Source: Linum tenue
Lineage: Eukaryota > Streptophyta > Magnoliopsida > Malpighiales > Linaceae
NCBI GenBank assembly: GCA_946122785.1
Contig: CAMGYJ010000005.1
Span: 38,244,002 to 38,308,001 of the forward strand
Reading direction: 5' to 3'
DNA: 64,000 nt
Made by a program: the position numbers and the translations under genes. A model generated the notes under the pieces. That model saw only the letters and a program-made list of their open reading frames with translations, searched no databases and was not told where the DNA came from. The number at the start of each line of letters is the position of its first letter. The stretch's first letter is position 1. Shown here one piece after another: positions 33,200 to 44,636 of the stretch.

Positions 33200-36100
33200 A
33201 AAACTACGAAGAAACTGACAGAGTTGAGTTGCAGAGCATGGAATCCTGATGTACTGAGGACTGAGGAACGATAGCGTTTTGGATGATGAAGAAGGAGTCT
33301 CGTTGAAGTGAAAACGGCAGCATTCCCTTTATTTAGTTAGCCGTTAATTCACACTGTTTTGTTTAAATTAATATCCTATCATGTGAGGACAGGTGGATTA
33401 TGTTTGTTAATCAATTTCGTAGCTATAAAAGCTACTGGAGACTCAGTACACAGCTGAGCTTTCCTCTCCATTTTTACTTGTCCTTTTTACAAAAGTTTAC
33501 ATGGTATCAGAACAAAGCGAAACCTAGGTTTTCGACTGCGTCTTGAAGAATGTCTGGCGAACAAAGCACGCAGACACCAGGTGGGAACCAACGATCCCCC
33601 AGTGGAGTAAGTGGAACAACAGGAGACATCAACAATGGGCGTTTCCAGTTTGGATCCTTTGGACAGCAGCAGCAACCTACCACAGAGACCATCACTTTGG
33701 TAATCCCTACTACTTGAACCCTAATGAGAATATGGCACAGTGACTGGTTGCTGAACCATTTGATGAAAATGGAACCAATTACACCATGTGGGCAAGATCC
33801 ATTCAAGTAGTGTTAAAGACTAAGAACAAGCTTGGGTTTCTGGATGGATCTATCCCAATACCTGCTCCTGGGTCAGATTTGTTTGGTATATGGAATGCTT
33901 GTAACACAGTAGTTTTGTGCTGGATGCAAAACTCCATGACTAAGGAGCAGAGACGTGCAGTCTTGAATCATAACAACTGTAAAACTCTTTGGGAAGTGTT
34001 GAAGAGGCGTTTTGGACAACCAAATGCTATGAGGATTGCGAACTTGGAAGATGAGATTCTGGCCTGTAAACAAGGTACCAGAACCATTAATCAGTATTAT
34101 ACAGCAATCAAAGGAATTTGGATGAGTATACAGAGTTTTGCCCAATAGTGCCCTGTGCATGTGCACCTGGTTCAACTGTACCCTGTGTAGCAGTTGAGGC
34201 CTTTGTCCAGAAACAGGAGACAGACTACTTGATCAAGTTTCTTCGAGGAATCAACCCAGAATTTGAAGTCATTAAGACACAACTGTTAATGCAGAAGCCA
34301 CTACCCAGTGTTTCTGAGGCAGTTGATGACCTTTTACAACATGAACAGAAGTTCAAGGCTGATGCAGTTTCAGGAGGAAAGAAGAATCAGACTCTATCAT
34401 TAGCATGTTCAGGTTCTAACAACAAGGAAAATGCAGACAATCCTCAGGGCAAAAAGTACTGCAGATACTGCAAACTAAACAATCATAACACTGAGGATTG
34501 TTGGTGGCTTAAGAAGAAACAAGGAGAACAGCAGCAGAAGGATGGTTACTCCAGTTCTAACTCTAGTTCTGGTAGTCCCAGGTTTGCAGGGTCAGTGGCC
34601 CAAGGAGGAGGAAACAATGTAAGTGACTCGCACCCTGAAGGTCACACAACTAGAGAAGGTATGAGCCAAAATCCATCTGCCTTTACTCTTGAGGAAATGG
34701 CACGACTCAGGTCCTTGCTGCAAGTTGGTGCTAATACTTTACCTTCACCACCTTCCTCACCTTCTGTGAACCACCAAGCCTTCACTGCTTCTTACTATCC
34801 ACCACCTTTCCCTAATCATTCAGGTATACACATCATTTCTTCATCACATGTAGCTAAGACCAGTAATAGTAGCTTATGGATCCTAGACACAGGGGCTTCA
34901 GACCACATAGCATGTTCCATAACTATGTTCACTTCATACCATCCATTCCATAACTATGTTTTGGCTTATACTAAGGTTCCAGCTCAATTTTGGCCAGGAG
35001 CTATGCTCAGGACATGTCATGTTCTGAACAGGAGCCCTACAACTGAAACTGCTGCAGAATAACCTGCTAGTCCAATTACTTCTCAGGCAGCTGGTTCATC
35101 TTCTTGTGATGGAGATAATGAAGATGAAGAAGAAACTTATGTGTTGGGATTTCCTAGAAGCTCTGATCTGGGTACCAGAATCAGAAAGCCTCCAGCTCAT
35201 CTTGACATTTATGACCTCAACTACCATACATCAGGTATACTACTTGTAAGCTTTTATGTTGATGATGTGATGTATGCATGCAACAATTCTGATATGATTG
35301 AAGAGTTCAAAGCTTCAGTGGAAGCTGAGTTTGAAATGACTGATTTAGGGAGAATGAGGTACTTTCTGGGGGTGGAGGTCACTCAAAGCAATGTTGGGAT
35401 CTTTATTAATCATCAAAAGTACATCAAAGAGGTTATGCAACGTTTCCAACTCTCTGAGTGTAACTATGTGCTAAATCTAGTGGCTCCAGGTCTCAAGTTA
35501 AGCAAGGCAGAGGATGGAGTTATGATCAATGCTACTGAGTATAAGCAGCTAATTGGCAGCTTATTGTATATCACAGCACCTCGTCCTGATATCATGTATG
35601 TTGTATGTATGTCAGTAGGTACTTAGAATCTCCAAGAAACAAAGAGAGTGATGCGATACTTGAAGGGCGCAACAAACCATGGAATCTGGTACAAAAGAGA
35701 TGTCAGGAAGGATTATCTAATTGGGTTTACTGATAGTGATTATGAAGGTGATCTAGATGATAGGAAGCGCACCATTGGCTATGTGTTATTCCTTGTTGGA
35801 GCAGCAAATTCCTGGGCCTCGAAGAAGCAACATGTGATCACTCTATCCACTACTGAAGCTGAATTTGTTGTTGCATCTTTTTGTGTTAATCAATGTGTTT
35901 GGCTAAGAAGAATCCTTGAGCAAATGGGCTGGAACGAACCAAGATCTATTGTGACAATAGTTATGCAATTAAGCTTTCAAAGAACCCATTGTTACATGGA
36001 AGGAGCAAGCATATCGATGTAAGGTTCCATTTCTTGAGGAATCTGACAAATGAGGGAGTTGTGGAATTGGAGCATGTAGGAACCTATGATCAGGTTGCTA

Positions 36101-36560
36101 ATGTGATGACCAAAGGATTAAAAACTCAATCCTTTCAGTTGCTGCGTGAAAGGATGGGAGTCTGTGATGCTTATGTGTTCATGGAAGCTAAGTGATCGAT
36201 CAGGTTTGAAGGTCAAGGAGATGCTCCAATTCAGGGGAGGATGTTGAAGATTGAACTGGAGGATCAACTTGGAAGCTGCTGTTGAAGAAGGATTTGCTGA
36301 TGAAGAAGGCTTGGTCGCCAAAGTTGTCATTAGTTTTGAATAAAGTTCAATTTACGTCGTTTGGTTCTTTATGGTTTAGTCCTTGAGTATGTAAATTGTG
36401 TCATGTGAGTCCTAGTCTGTCGTTTAAGGTTGCAGAGTAGTTAGTTGACTTAGTTGATAAGCTTAGTGTGTTGTTAGCTGATTCTCAGGGAGATATTTTT
36501 AGTGGGAAGCCGAATTCTCAGGCTGAAAGTAAAGTATATGTACTATTTTCTTGAGTTCTT
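33200..36560 (+). mobile_element. Copia element with internal deletions
   Basis: A primer binding site variant TGGTATCAGAAC lies at 33502-33513, after a TATA-bearing LTR-like stretch (GCTATAAAAGC near 33424). The coding remains run 33549-36195. A purine tract CAGGGGAGGA at about 36231 is followed by TGTTGAAGATTG (36242), the likely 3' LTR start, running to about 36560. The two LTR-like ends are too diverged or truncated for me to align, so the outer borders are approximate. Confidence 0.75.
33549..36195 (+). pseudogene. Copia polyprotein with integrase and RT deletions
   Basis: Gag begins MSGEQSTQTPGGNQ (33549) and, after a TGA near 33740, has NYTMWARSIQVVLKTKNKLG and LGFLDGSIPIP. The zinc knuckle CRYCKLNNHNTEDC is near 34460 and the protease has WILDTGASDHIA near 34885. 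The frame then jumps straight to an integrase C-terminal piece (LRTCHVLNRSPTTE near 35015), so most of integrase is gone. RT resumes at the catalytic YVDDVMYA near 35260 and lacks the earlier fingers and palm. RNase H has GFTDSDYEGDLDDRK near 35725 and ends after a frameshift near 35990. Confidence 0.9.
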
Positions 36561-36917
36561 CATCCCCTTCCAATATGAAACAGTTGATGTTTATTCAAAA
36601 TTCCGTAGATAGAGTTACAACTCGTACTTTCTCTTACCAAAATACAAACAAAATGACATAAAACTCTCACTCCCCTCGTCGATTGTACATACGAAAGTAT
36701 ATCTAATAAGACATGACTATGGTCTATGAGTATTGAGTATGAGATGGGATGGGAATAGACGACCTTCGTACGTCAAATTAAGGATACATATCAGTATTAG
36801 CCAAAGGAAATTAATTTGCGCGAAATTAAACTGAGATATGAGTTGTACGTAGTAGTACAGCATGCCTGCGATGTGCTTATTCGTGATAATTTGCTCATTT
36901 CCCATCAAAACCTCGCC

Positions 36918-37811
36918 TTAATGACTGCAGCAAATGCCAAAAACTTGGCACCAGACACCAGAATCTGCCATCAACAACAAATGAAACGACATGATACCAT
37001 GATTGTGATTAATAAGATATGGAAAACCCAACAAGCTAGCGGCAAAAATTAAGGAAAATAAGTACCTTACATAAAAGATAACTGTGAATGTTGATTGCTT
37101 GGACTTAAAATATTTATTTTAATTTCAATTTTTAATTTGGTACATAATATTAAATTAATTATACTCTGCTCATTTTGTTGAATTTTGAAACAAAAATATT
37201 TAATCAAAATATAATATATTATTATATGGCGGTACATAAATCAAACCATTGTGGTATAAAAATAGACCATATTGATAATGATGATTGGTATACACTAACG
37301 AAGTTAGCAGTTTTAATATTTTGAAAATCTTAGACAAGTACGTTACTATATATCGTGTGATTTAATTTAAAGTAATCCACATTTCTATAAATCATACGAT
37401 AGGACCAATTAAATGTGTATCTATATCAGACAAGTTAAGAATAACAAAAAAAAAATTAACAGTATGGTGAAAAGAAATACGGAGGTTAATTACAACATTT
37501 ATCTCCATGAATCCTAGTATAGATAAAGCTATATATACTGTAACGACATCGTAATCGTATTGTACCAAAACATGATAGGGAGACTAGCTCATACCATTGC
37601 ACCCGTCTGGACGATAGGTTGACGGCTTGGGATCGTTGAACGCCGGCACTTGAGTGGCATTTGTAGCTTCCTCGTGGCCGATCGTCGCCAGGGGAGCCTC
37701 CGACGTCTTCGTGGCCGGCCTACCAGCTGATGTTGCAGAAAGCTGCAGAAACAAGAGGAAGATCATGACAGCAATCACTACTGCTGCGCTAACTCTCTTT
37801 CCCATCGCCAT
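36918..37811 (-). CDS. Small secreted cysteine-rich peptide, copy A (two exons)
   Basis: The proposed structure is exon 1 37811-37595, a 630-bp intron 37594-36965 (GTATGAG donor, TGGCAG acceptor) and exon 2 36964-36918, giving 87 residues. Without splicing the frame stops three codons past the junction, so the intron matters. Residues 1-30 are a signal peptide: basic MAMGKR, a hydrophobic core, then SATSAG. A Pro/Thr/Ala-rich spacer follows, then the C-terminus CNDSGVWCQVFGICCSH, with cysteines spaced C-x6-C-x5-CC. The paralogue at 43228-44230 keeps the same splice sites, phase and cysteine spacing while its spacer has changed, which argues for a real protein-coding gene. It is likely secreted. 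Function and family are unknown to me; the spacing resembles the first four cysteines of knottin-type peptides, but the last two are absent. Confidence 0.8.
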
Positions 37812-37897
37812 CTTTTACTAACGATATTTTAGGTTGTGGATAACAAGTTACCTAGCTTTGCGAGTTGGGATGGAGAGCTTAATAATTAAAAGCCTCC

Positions 37898-37905
37898 TAT
37901 ATATA
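37898..37905 (-). promoter_or_regulatory. TATA box of the cysteine-rich peptide gene, copy A
   Basis: TATATATA lies about 90 bp upstream of the ATG on the minus strand. The equivalent in copy B is TATAAATA at 44345-44352. Confidence 0.55.
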
Positions 37906-38150
37906 GTGCTTAATCCTTGGTAAACAAGATTTTGGCTCTTTTCGATCGCCAGCTCCTTCAATTGTATAATCAAATATTATATATCGTGTTAATATATCAC
38001 GTGTTGCATGTGTTCTGCTGCACAAAATGAACAATGTCTTAATATTGTTGAGTGTCGTCCTATGCACGTATCAGTGGATTAACTCATCGACGTAGTTACG
38101 TTGTAGCTATTCATTTGTCTTCTACGTACAAGGCTATTTATAGTAAGGCA

Positions 38151-39037
38151 TGTATATACATATGGACAAGGTTTAGAATATGGGCTCATAGTACAGCTAA
38201 CCATTTCATTTCCTATCAGAGACTTGGTGTTTGCAATTTCCGAAAGAAATGTAAGAATTGCTTTTGTTGGTTTGTAAGCTGCTACTCAGTCTTTTCTAGA
38301 GGTCACGAAAATCAGGGGAAAGGGGAAAGTGGTTAGCAATAGTGGGCAAGCTTGTTCGCTGTAAAAAATATATTTCTGTTAGCTAGTGAGTGGCGGATCT
38401 TGAGAGTAGTGGTAGGTAGGAGTTTATCTGTTTTCCAGGAAGTAGTGGATATACAAGGTTGTCAAACTGTACGATCCATCGGTTGGTCCACTTTGATTAT
38501 GATCCGGTAAGAAAAACGGGTTACACACATATGTTGGGTCGGCCGCTATAAGGTATCAGGTTGAAAGTCAAATTGTGTCGTTTTTTCCTATGGTTGCGAA
38601 ATAAACATATTTTCAATTTTCTTTTTGCGTAACTCGATATTTGGAATTCTAAGTTAAACATTTGAATATTGATGTTATATAAGTGTGTGTAAATTTTCAT
38701 TATGTTGGATCCAAGTACGACATGTTATTTTGGTGTAATGTTATATGTTATTACTCCTATGTTAGATTATATTTGATACAATATATAAACGTATGAACAA
38801 TATAATTACTTTTTCATATATCCCCGCTAAACCGGGCTAAAACGGTCGAACCATTAATCCTCAACCCACTTGCTCGACCTGGTCCACGGGCTAAACCGGG
38901 TTGTAAACCTAGAGCGGACAGGAGCCTCATGTATATGAGTCTCGTGTATTCAAAACATTCTTATTGCATTCAATAAAGTTTTGTTACTTGGCAGAAATTT
39001 GGCTTCAACATTGTGGTATCACACCCAGAAGGATACT
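38151..39037. other. Intergenic with MITE-like and LTR-end sequences
   Basis: About 38457-38905 starts AAGGTTGTCAAACTGTACGA, and its right complement starts AGGTTTACAACCCGG, a possible MITE. TGGTATCACACC at 39013-39024, after TTTGGCTTCAACATTG, looks like a primer binding site beside an LTR end. No gene is seen. Confidence 0.4.
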
Positions 39038-39372
39038 TAGATGTGGCAAATGGATTAGATTCATGAATTGGTAGATCCATGTATCAAATGAATTGGTGAA
39101 TCGAATTTATAGATTAGATCATTTGGATTGATGGATTATCCATGAATCCGAATTAAATCATCAACCTCAGACCAATATGTAAAATGTAAAAAATTTATGT
39201 ACTAAATTGTCATAATGAAAATATTTAGGTACCAAAATATAAAAAAAATTATAGGTACTAAACTGTAGTTTTCCAACGTTCCACGAATCCAATTGAATTT
39301 TAATAAAATGAATTGGATTAGTTGGATATATTTAATGGATTGGTGGATTGGATTGAGAATTGCCACTAATAT
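39038..39372. mobile_element. Possible hAT-like MITE
   Basis: The left end TTAGATGTGGCAAATGGATT and the right complement TTAGTGGCAATTCTCAATCC share the terminal TTAG.TGGCAA pattern. The interior is built from ATGGATTGGTGGATT-type words. No clear 8-bp duplication was found. Confidence 0.45.
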
Positions 39373-40313
39373 GATCCTAAGTAGCCAATTGTACAAGTTT
39401 CTATTGCTTGCCAAAGAAGCAATCCATGTCGGTAAGAAAGGGGGCCGAATTTGGCTAAGTGTCAAAACAGTTTCATGGAGCCTACTTTGGGGATTCATAT
39501 CTCACAATTGGTTATGTATAAATGCGAAAGGAAGGCTTGGAGTTGAAGAGTTTGAGTTCAATTACATCTTTGAAGGTTGATTTACTCTAGAACTAGTTTA
39601 TATGGTCATTTCCAGAAGCTCTCAAGTTGCGTTGAATAGACAGGAAAACTACCCAACTCTGGCTAAGTAAGGACCGAGTCTAAGTGCCTAATTTTGAGGG
39701 CTTATTCGAGTTAGGACAGTAAGAGTCGAAGCAGAAGGAGTTTGGTACATGAAAATACACATTTTTCTGAGCAATTTAAAGAAATTGGATGATCAAGTTC
39801 ATACCTCTAAGGCTTCGAACGAACGTGTGCAAAGATCGCGTGGAGCCTGAAGTTTCTCTCTTGCACCACAAGCAAATTCTTTCTGATAGACCGTTATTTA
39901 CACATGTTTTTACCCCTGCTCTTACACCGTTTGAGGTGTTGATTCTCGTGTTTTAGGCCGTGTGGCCTGGCCGTGCGAGTCGGGCAAATTCTGGTTTTTA
40001 AGCAGATTTCAGCCAAAACAGAAGGGGATTCGAGTTTTAGAGAGCTGGGTTTTGGATCCCAAACACCCAAGGGACGAACCCTAGAGAGAGAGCGACTTGG
40101 GAACATTCTTGGAGCTATTTTGGAGGATTTCTTCGCCATTGGAGCTCGGGAATCAAGCTTGGAGATGGAGATTGAAGATCTAGATCAGATTTCTGCAGTC
40201 TCTCTCTTCTCTATGGAGTAACTTCCCTTCACTTAGGTTTTGAGGAACCCTAGCTATGTTTGTTTGATTGGATGATTGTATGAGTACTCTGACTTGATAA
40301 TCTTGAGTTCATA

Positions 40314-40884
40314 TTCAATCTATGCATGTTTTCACGATTCAATTCTGCTTTAGTCGAGATTATTGATTCTGCTTTGATCCTATGAGAGCGAATACCTGAT
40401 TAGGTCAATAGAGCACCATAGATTGATAGTAGTGGATCGATTGCTTTAGTCGAGGGTTGATTCACTGCTTTGTATCGATTGAGAACCTCATTCGATAGAG
40501 GGAGTCTAGTTCAGAACGCCTTGATCGATTGTTCTAGAGAAGGATACGTCCCTCTAGGCAATTGACTCAAGAGGGCCTTGTTCCTTTAGTCGAGACTCAA
40601 GGTCTAGTCAAGGATTCTCCGCATTGTGAATGAAAGTGAAACAAGTTAGAGATCATCAATCGTTAATCTGGCTAGTGGCTAGGGGGAATCATACCTAAGT
40701 GAGTTCCCAACCTGTAATTAGATTAACTTTAACTGTAGTTTGCTAGAGTAGTTTTAGTTCTTTCATCTTAATCTGTTTTGCTAGATAATGAATTGAAGCT
40801 GAGTAATAGTAACTCTAGAGACCCGTGGATTCGATATTTATTACTTGTGCCACTATACTGCAGTCCCTTTCATTGGTTACACTT
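40314..40884 (+). repeat. 571-bp direct repeat, copy 1
   Basis: It is nearly identical to 41073-41643 at a constant offset of 759 bp; I noticed one substitution (GATTAACTTT versus GATTAATTTT). It lies inside the Gypsy LTR. Confidence 0.9.
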
Positions 40885-41072
40885 GGCCATTGTTATGAGT
40901 TATGTTTTAGAGAGTCAAGTTTTTGGCGCCGTTGCCGGGGACTTTCTAGAGTATTAGGAAAGGCAGAAGTTTGTTACTTTAGCGTTTTTCTTTTCTTTTC
41001 CACCCTTGCTTTTCACTTGGGTGTTTTTGTTTTTGTTGGTGCAGATCTGAATCATGGATCCTCATGCATGTT

Positions 41073-41643
41073 TTCAATCTATGCATGTTTTCACGATTCA
41101 ATTCTGCTTTAGTCGAGATTATTGATTCTGCTTTGATCCTATGAGAGCGAATACCTGATTAGGTCAATAGAGCACCATAGATTGATAGTAGTGGATCGAT
41201 TGCTTTAGTCGAGGGTTGATTCACTGCTTTGTATCGATTGAGAACCTCATTCGATAGAGGGAGTCTAGTTCAGAACGCCTTGATCGATTGTTCTAGAGAA
41301 GGATACGTCCCTCTAGGCAATTGACTCAAGAGGGCCTTGTTCCTTTAGTCGAGACTCAAGGTCTAGTCAAGGATTCTCCGCATTGTGAATGAAAGTGAAA
41401 CAAGTTAGAGATCATCAATCGTTAATCTGGCTAGTGGCTAGGGGGAATCATACCTAAGTGAGTTCCCAACCTGTAATTAGATTAATTTTAACTGTAGTTT
41501 GCTAGAGTAGTTTTAGTTCTTTCATCTTAATCTGTTTTGCTAGATAATGAATTGAAGCTGAGTAATAGTAACTCTAGAGACCCGTGGATTCGATATTTAT
41601 TACTTGTGCCACTATACTGCAGTCCCTTTCATTGGTTACACTT
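41073..41643 (+). repeat. 571-bp direct repeat, copy 2
   Basis: This is the partner of 40314-40884. The word ATGCATGTTTT stands on both sides of its left edge, suggesting a junction at short homology. Confidence 0.9.
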
Positions 41644-41649
41644 TGCATC

Positions 41650-42180
41650 AGCAGCAAGCAATGGTATCCCTCGCAAAATGGGTGAAATCTGTCAAAGTCT
41701 CATACTTTCAAGTTCTATTAAGTCCTAGAAGCAATCAATTTAGCTGGTCCAATTAAGGTTATGTGCAAAAGATTGTCTTTCTTATTTCTTTATCCATATT
41801 TCAACTTGGGGTAAATAGAGCAAATTATTTTCATGTTTTGATTCTCTATTTTTCTCTAATTTTATTCCAGCAAGTGACTAACGCCTCAAGTAAATCCCTC
41901 ATTGAGGAAGCTCCTATTTTGAAGGAGACCAGCAACACTGATACAAGTGTTGAGAAACTTGCAGGGACAGTCTCAACTGGATTGGAAAGGAAAAATGAGG
42001 TTGACTGTAACTCTAAGGAAGACAAGTAGTATTGGTAGAAGCTTTATTTGGTTAAGGCCATATTCTGAATCTAATATTTAGCATTATGTTGCTTAACTCT
42101 TGGTTGATTCTGGATTCTTCGATGTTTACCAAGTTTGAAGCTTTAGATTGTACATAGTTTGGTTTATTATTATCCAAAGA
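41650..42180 (+). pseudogene. 3' end of an unrecognised gene (last exon)
   Basis: A T-rich stretch ends TTTTATTCCAG, a good acceptor at about 41870. It is followed by an open frame reading QVTNASSKSLIEEAPILKET and ending SKEDK with a TAG at 42027-42029, then a T-rich 3' region. A short possible exon (GCAATGGTATCCCTCGC) lies near 41660. Upstream exons appear to have been displaced or replaced by the Gypsy sequence. The acidic, Ser/Thr-rich tail gives no family clue. Confidence 0.4.
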
Positions 42181-42849
42181 CAATAGGGATTTGATATGAA
42201 AAATTGTATGAAGCTGTTTGGTTGATCATATCAGCAATTTACAATTTCCTTTTTCTTGGCAGTCGTGTATAAGTTTTGACAGTATCAATTATTCAATTTC
42301 AATTTCCTGTCATTGTGATGCTGCAACTTTTAAGCATATTGCATCCCAGGGGGTTTCAAGTTATGGTTAGCTTTTAATTCATGGATTTATTTATTCTTTT
42401 GATATATTATATTCATGCCTTACAACATCATTCATAATATAGATCAATCATATGAGTTATGAGCACTGTTTATTGTTCGACAAAAAAAACATTGTTTATT
42501 GATGAAATGGTTGAATTAATATTTCAAATTGCTTTGGTCGTATTGTTGGAGTATTTTATACATTACCCGGCCAATAGGCCGGGCCCAATACTAGTTGTTT
42601 CGTTAAGAGAGTGAATTGAGTTTTTAAATAAGATAAATAATAACTTATATATTATATATAATTAAAAATTAAAATATATATTGCATATTTACATGCTTTA
42701 GTATGTATAACAATAAACTTCTTGTAGCTCGATCCAGATGTGTTAGTTTTAATTAATAGAGTTGTGATGGAGATACCGAATTTGAGAATTTTGTAGAGAC
42801 AAAAATCTGAGTATCAGAGAAAATTCTAATAGCTACGTCCACCTCTGTT
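42181..42849. other. AT-rich intergenic, no gene recognised
   Basis: This is AT-rich sequence between the orphan 3' exon and copy B of the duplicated segment. Only short random frames occur. Confidence 0.5.
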
Positions 42850-43227
42850 GCCTCCTCTTCCAGTATGAAAAGGTTCATGTTTATTCAAAATGTTGTTGAT
42901 AGAGTTACAACTTATACTTTCTCTAACCAAAAAACAAAGTGACATAAAAATCTCACTCCCCTCTTCATCATATGTATTTAATAAGAAATGACTAATGAGT
43001 ACGAGTACGATACGAGTATGAGTATGAGAGTGTGAGTACGAGTACGAGTACGAGATGTGACTAGATGATTTTCATACACCAAATTAAGGATACATATCAT
43101 TGGTTGAAAGAAATTAACGTGCGCAAAATTAATCTGAGATATGAGTTGTACGTAGTAGTACGACATGCATTCTATGTGCTTAATCCTGATCATTTGCTCA
43201 TTTCCCATAAAAAAAAAAAACCTCGCC

Positions 43228-44230
43228 TTAATGCCTGCAGCAAAGGCCAAAAACTTGGCACCCGATACCAGAATCTGACATCGACAACAAATGAAACAAC
43301 ATGATATCATGATCATGATTAGTAAGGTATAAATATGGATAACCTATCAAGCTAATAGATGTAAGAATAAAGGGAAAGAAGTTCATTGCTTGGAATGGAA
43401 ATGTCATAGAATTTAAATATCATGTTTAAATTTTGATTAACATTGCAATATTGAACTTTACTCACATAACTGAAAACATGCCCCTTTCCCTTGAAAAACA
43501 AAAATCGCCGGTTGCCTAATTAGTAATTACCCAGGAAAAAAAATACAGAAAAGCACCTTTACGCATCATGCATTGCATAACTACTTTCTAATTAATTCCT
43601 AACCATATATATCTTTTTTTAATTTGTTACATAAATAATTATATCAATTATATTCTACTAAATGGCATACCTTTTGATGAATTTCGAAACAAAAACATAT
43701 TAATCGAGATGTCCTATATTATGATATGGCGGTATAATTCACTATTGTGGTATAAAAATAAACCATACCGATATGATAATTGGTATACACTATGAAGAAT
43801 TTAGCAATTTTTATATTTTTTGAAAATCTTAGACATGTCCAGCATTATATATTCTTGTAATTTGATATAGTTGAATGCAAATAAATATACGATAATTGTG
43901 TGGTGCTTTGTGATTAGACAAGGAGATTACAACATATATCTCCATGAATCCATCCTAGCATAAATAAAAACTATACTAACAACGACATCGCCATATATAG
44001 TATCGTACAAAAAAAAAATAGGGATACTAGCTCATACCATCGCAGTCTTCTGGAAGATAGGTTGACGATTTGGGAGCGTTGAATGCCGACGGTTGATCGT
44101 CGATCGTCGCCGGTGGAGCACCCGACGTCGTGGCCGGCCTACCAGCTGATGTTGCAGAAAGCTGCAGAAACAAGAAGAAGAACACAATAGTGATCGCTAC
44201 TGCTGCGCTAACTCTTTTTCCCATCGCCAT
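43228..44230 (-). CDS. Small secreted cysteine-rich peptide, copy B (two exons)
   Basis: Exon 1 is 44230-44038, the intron 44037-43275 (GTATGAG donor, GTCAG acceptor) and exon 2 43274-43228, giving 79 residues. The signal peptide is MAMGKRVSAAVAITIVFFFL and the following residues to SATSAG. The mature spacer is Pro/Ala/Ser-rich with SSTYLPEDC. The C-terminus is CDDSGIGCQVFGLCCRH, again C-x6-C-x5-CC. Compared with copy A the spacer is shorter by eight residues and several positions differ, but all four cysteines, DSG, CQVFG and the terminal His are kept. Splice sites and phase 1 are identical, with the intron just after the first cysteine. The peptide is likely secreted; its role is unknown. 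Confidence 0.8.
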
Positions 44231-44344
44231 CTTTTGCTAGCTAACTAACTAACTCTTAGGTTGCGGTTAACAAGTTAGCTAGCTTTGCTAATACTGATTT
44301 TGATTAGCAGTGCAAGTTGGGGGAGAGCTTAATTAAAAACATCC

Positions 44345-44352
44345 TATTTATA
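44345..44352 (-). promoter_or_regulatory. TATA box of the cysteine-rich peptide gene, copy B
   Basis: TATAAATA on the minus strand lies about 115 bp upstream of the ATG. Confidence 0.55.
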
Positions 44353-44636
44353 TTGCTTAATATATGCATGTATGTATAGGGCGTAACCATGGAGATTTTG
44401 GCTCTTTTCGTCGCTTAGTGTCACAGGAATGAATCAGTTTTTGACTCCTCTAAAACTCGGCCTCTCTTAATTATATGATCAAATGAACAATGTCGTATTA
44501 TCGTTGACGTTGAGTGTCGTCGTATGCACGTACCAGTGGATTAAGCAACTCATCAACGTAAGTTACGTGGTAGCTGTTTATTTGTATTCTGCGTACAAGG
44601 CTATATATAGTCACTAAAGAGAAATTACGGGTGTTT

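Larger units (their letters stand above)
36565..38150. repeat. Duplicated segment, copy A
   Basis: It aligns by eye with 42850-44612 along most of its length: 3' flank (ATAGAGTTACAACT...TACTTTCTCT), exon 2, the AT-rich intron, exon 1, promoter and far upstream (GCACGTA.CAGTGGATTAA, GCGTACAAGG-like block). Both copies are in the same orientation, about 6.3 kb apart. Confidence 0.85.
39640..41643 (+). mobile_element. Gypsy-type LTR with primer binding site and truncated second LTR copy
   Basis: An LTR (left border uncertain, ending GAGAGTCA at 40917) is followed by TGGCGCCGTTGCCGGGGA at 40924-40941. This is the primer binding site typical of Athila/Tat-like plant Gypsy elements. Only about 155 bp of leader remains before a second copy of the LTR interior (41073-41643). 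No gag-pol is left, so the body was deleted and the 3' LTR is truncated at both ends. Confidence 0.7.
42850..44612. repeat. Duplicated segment, copy B
   Basis: This is the partner of 36565-38150. Similarity fades just before the CACTA element that starts at 44637, and the intron has extra sequence and indels compared with copy A. Confidence 0.85.

Noticed and set aside
37584..37811. 75-residue single-exon peptide ending GMS
   Set aside because: The last codons read through a splice donor (GTATGAG) conserved in both copies. Splicing to exon 2 gives a conserved cysteine-rich end instead.
42978..43316. 112-residue minus-strand frame
   Set aside because: It reads through intron and exon 2 of peptide gene copy B in the wrong frame. 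The conservation with copy A is explained by exon 2.
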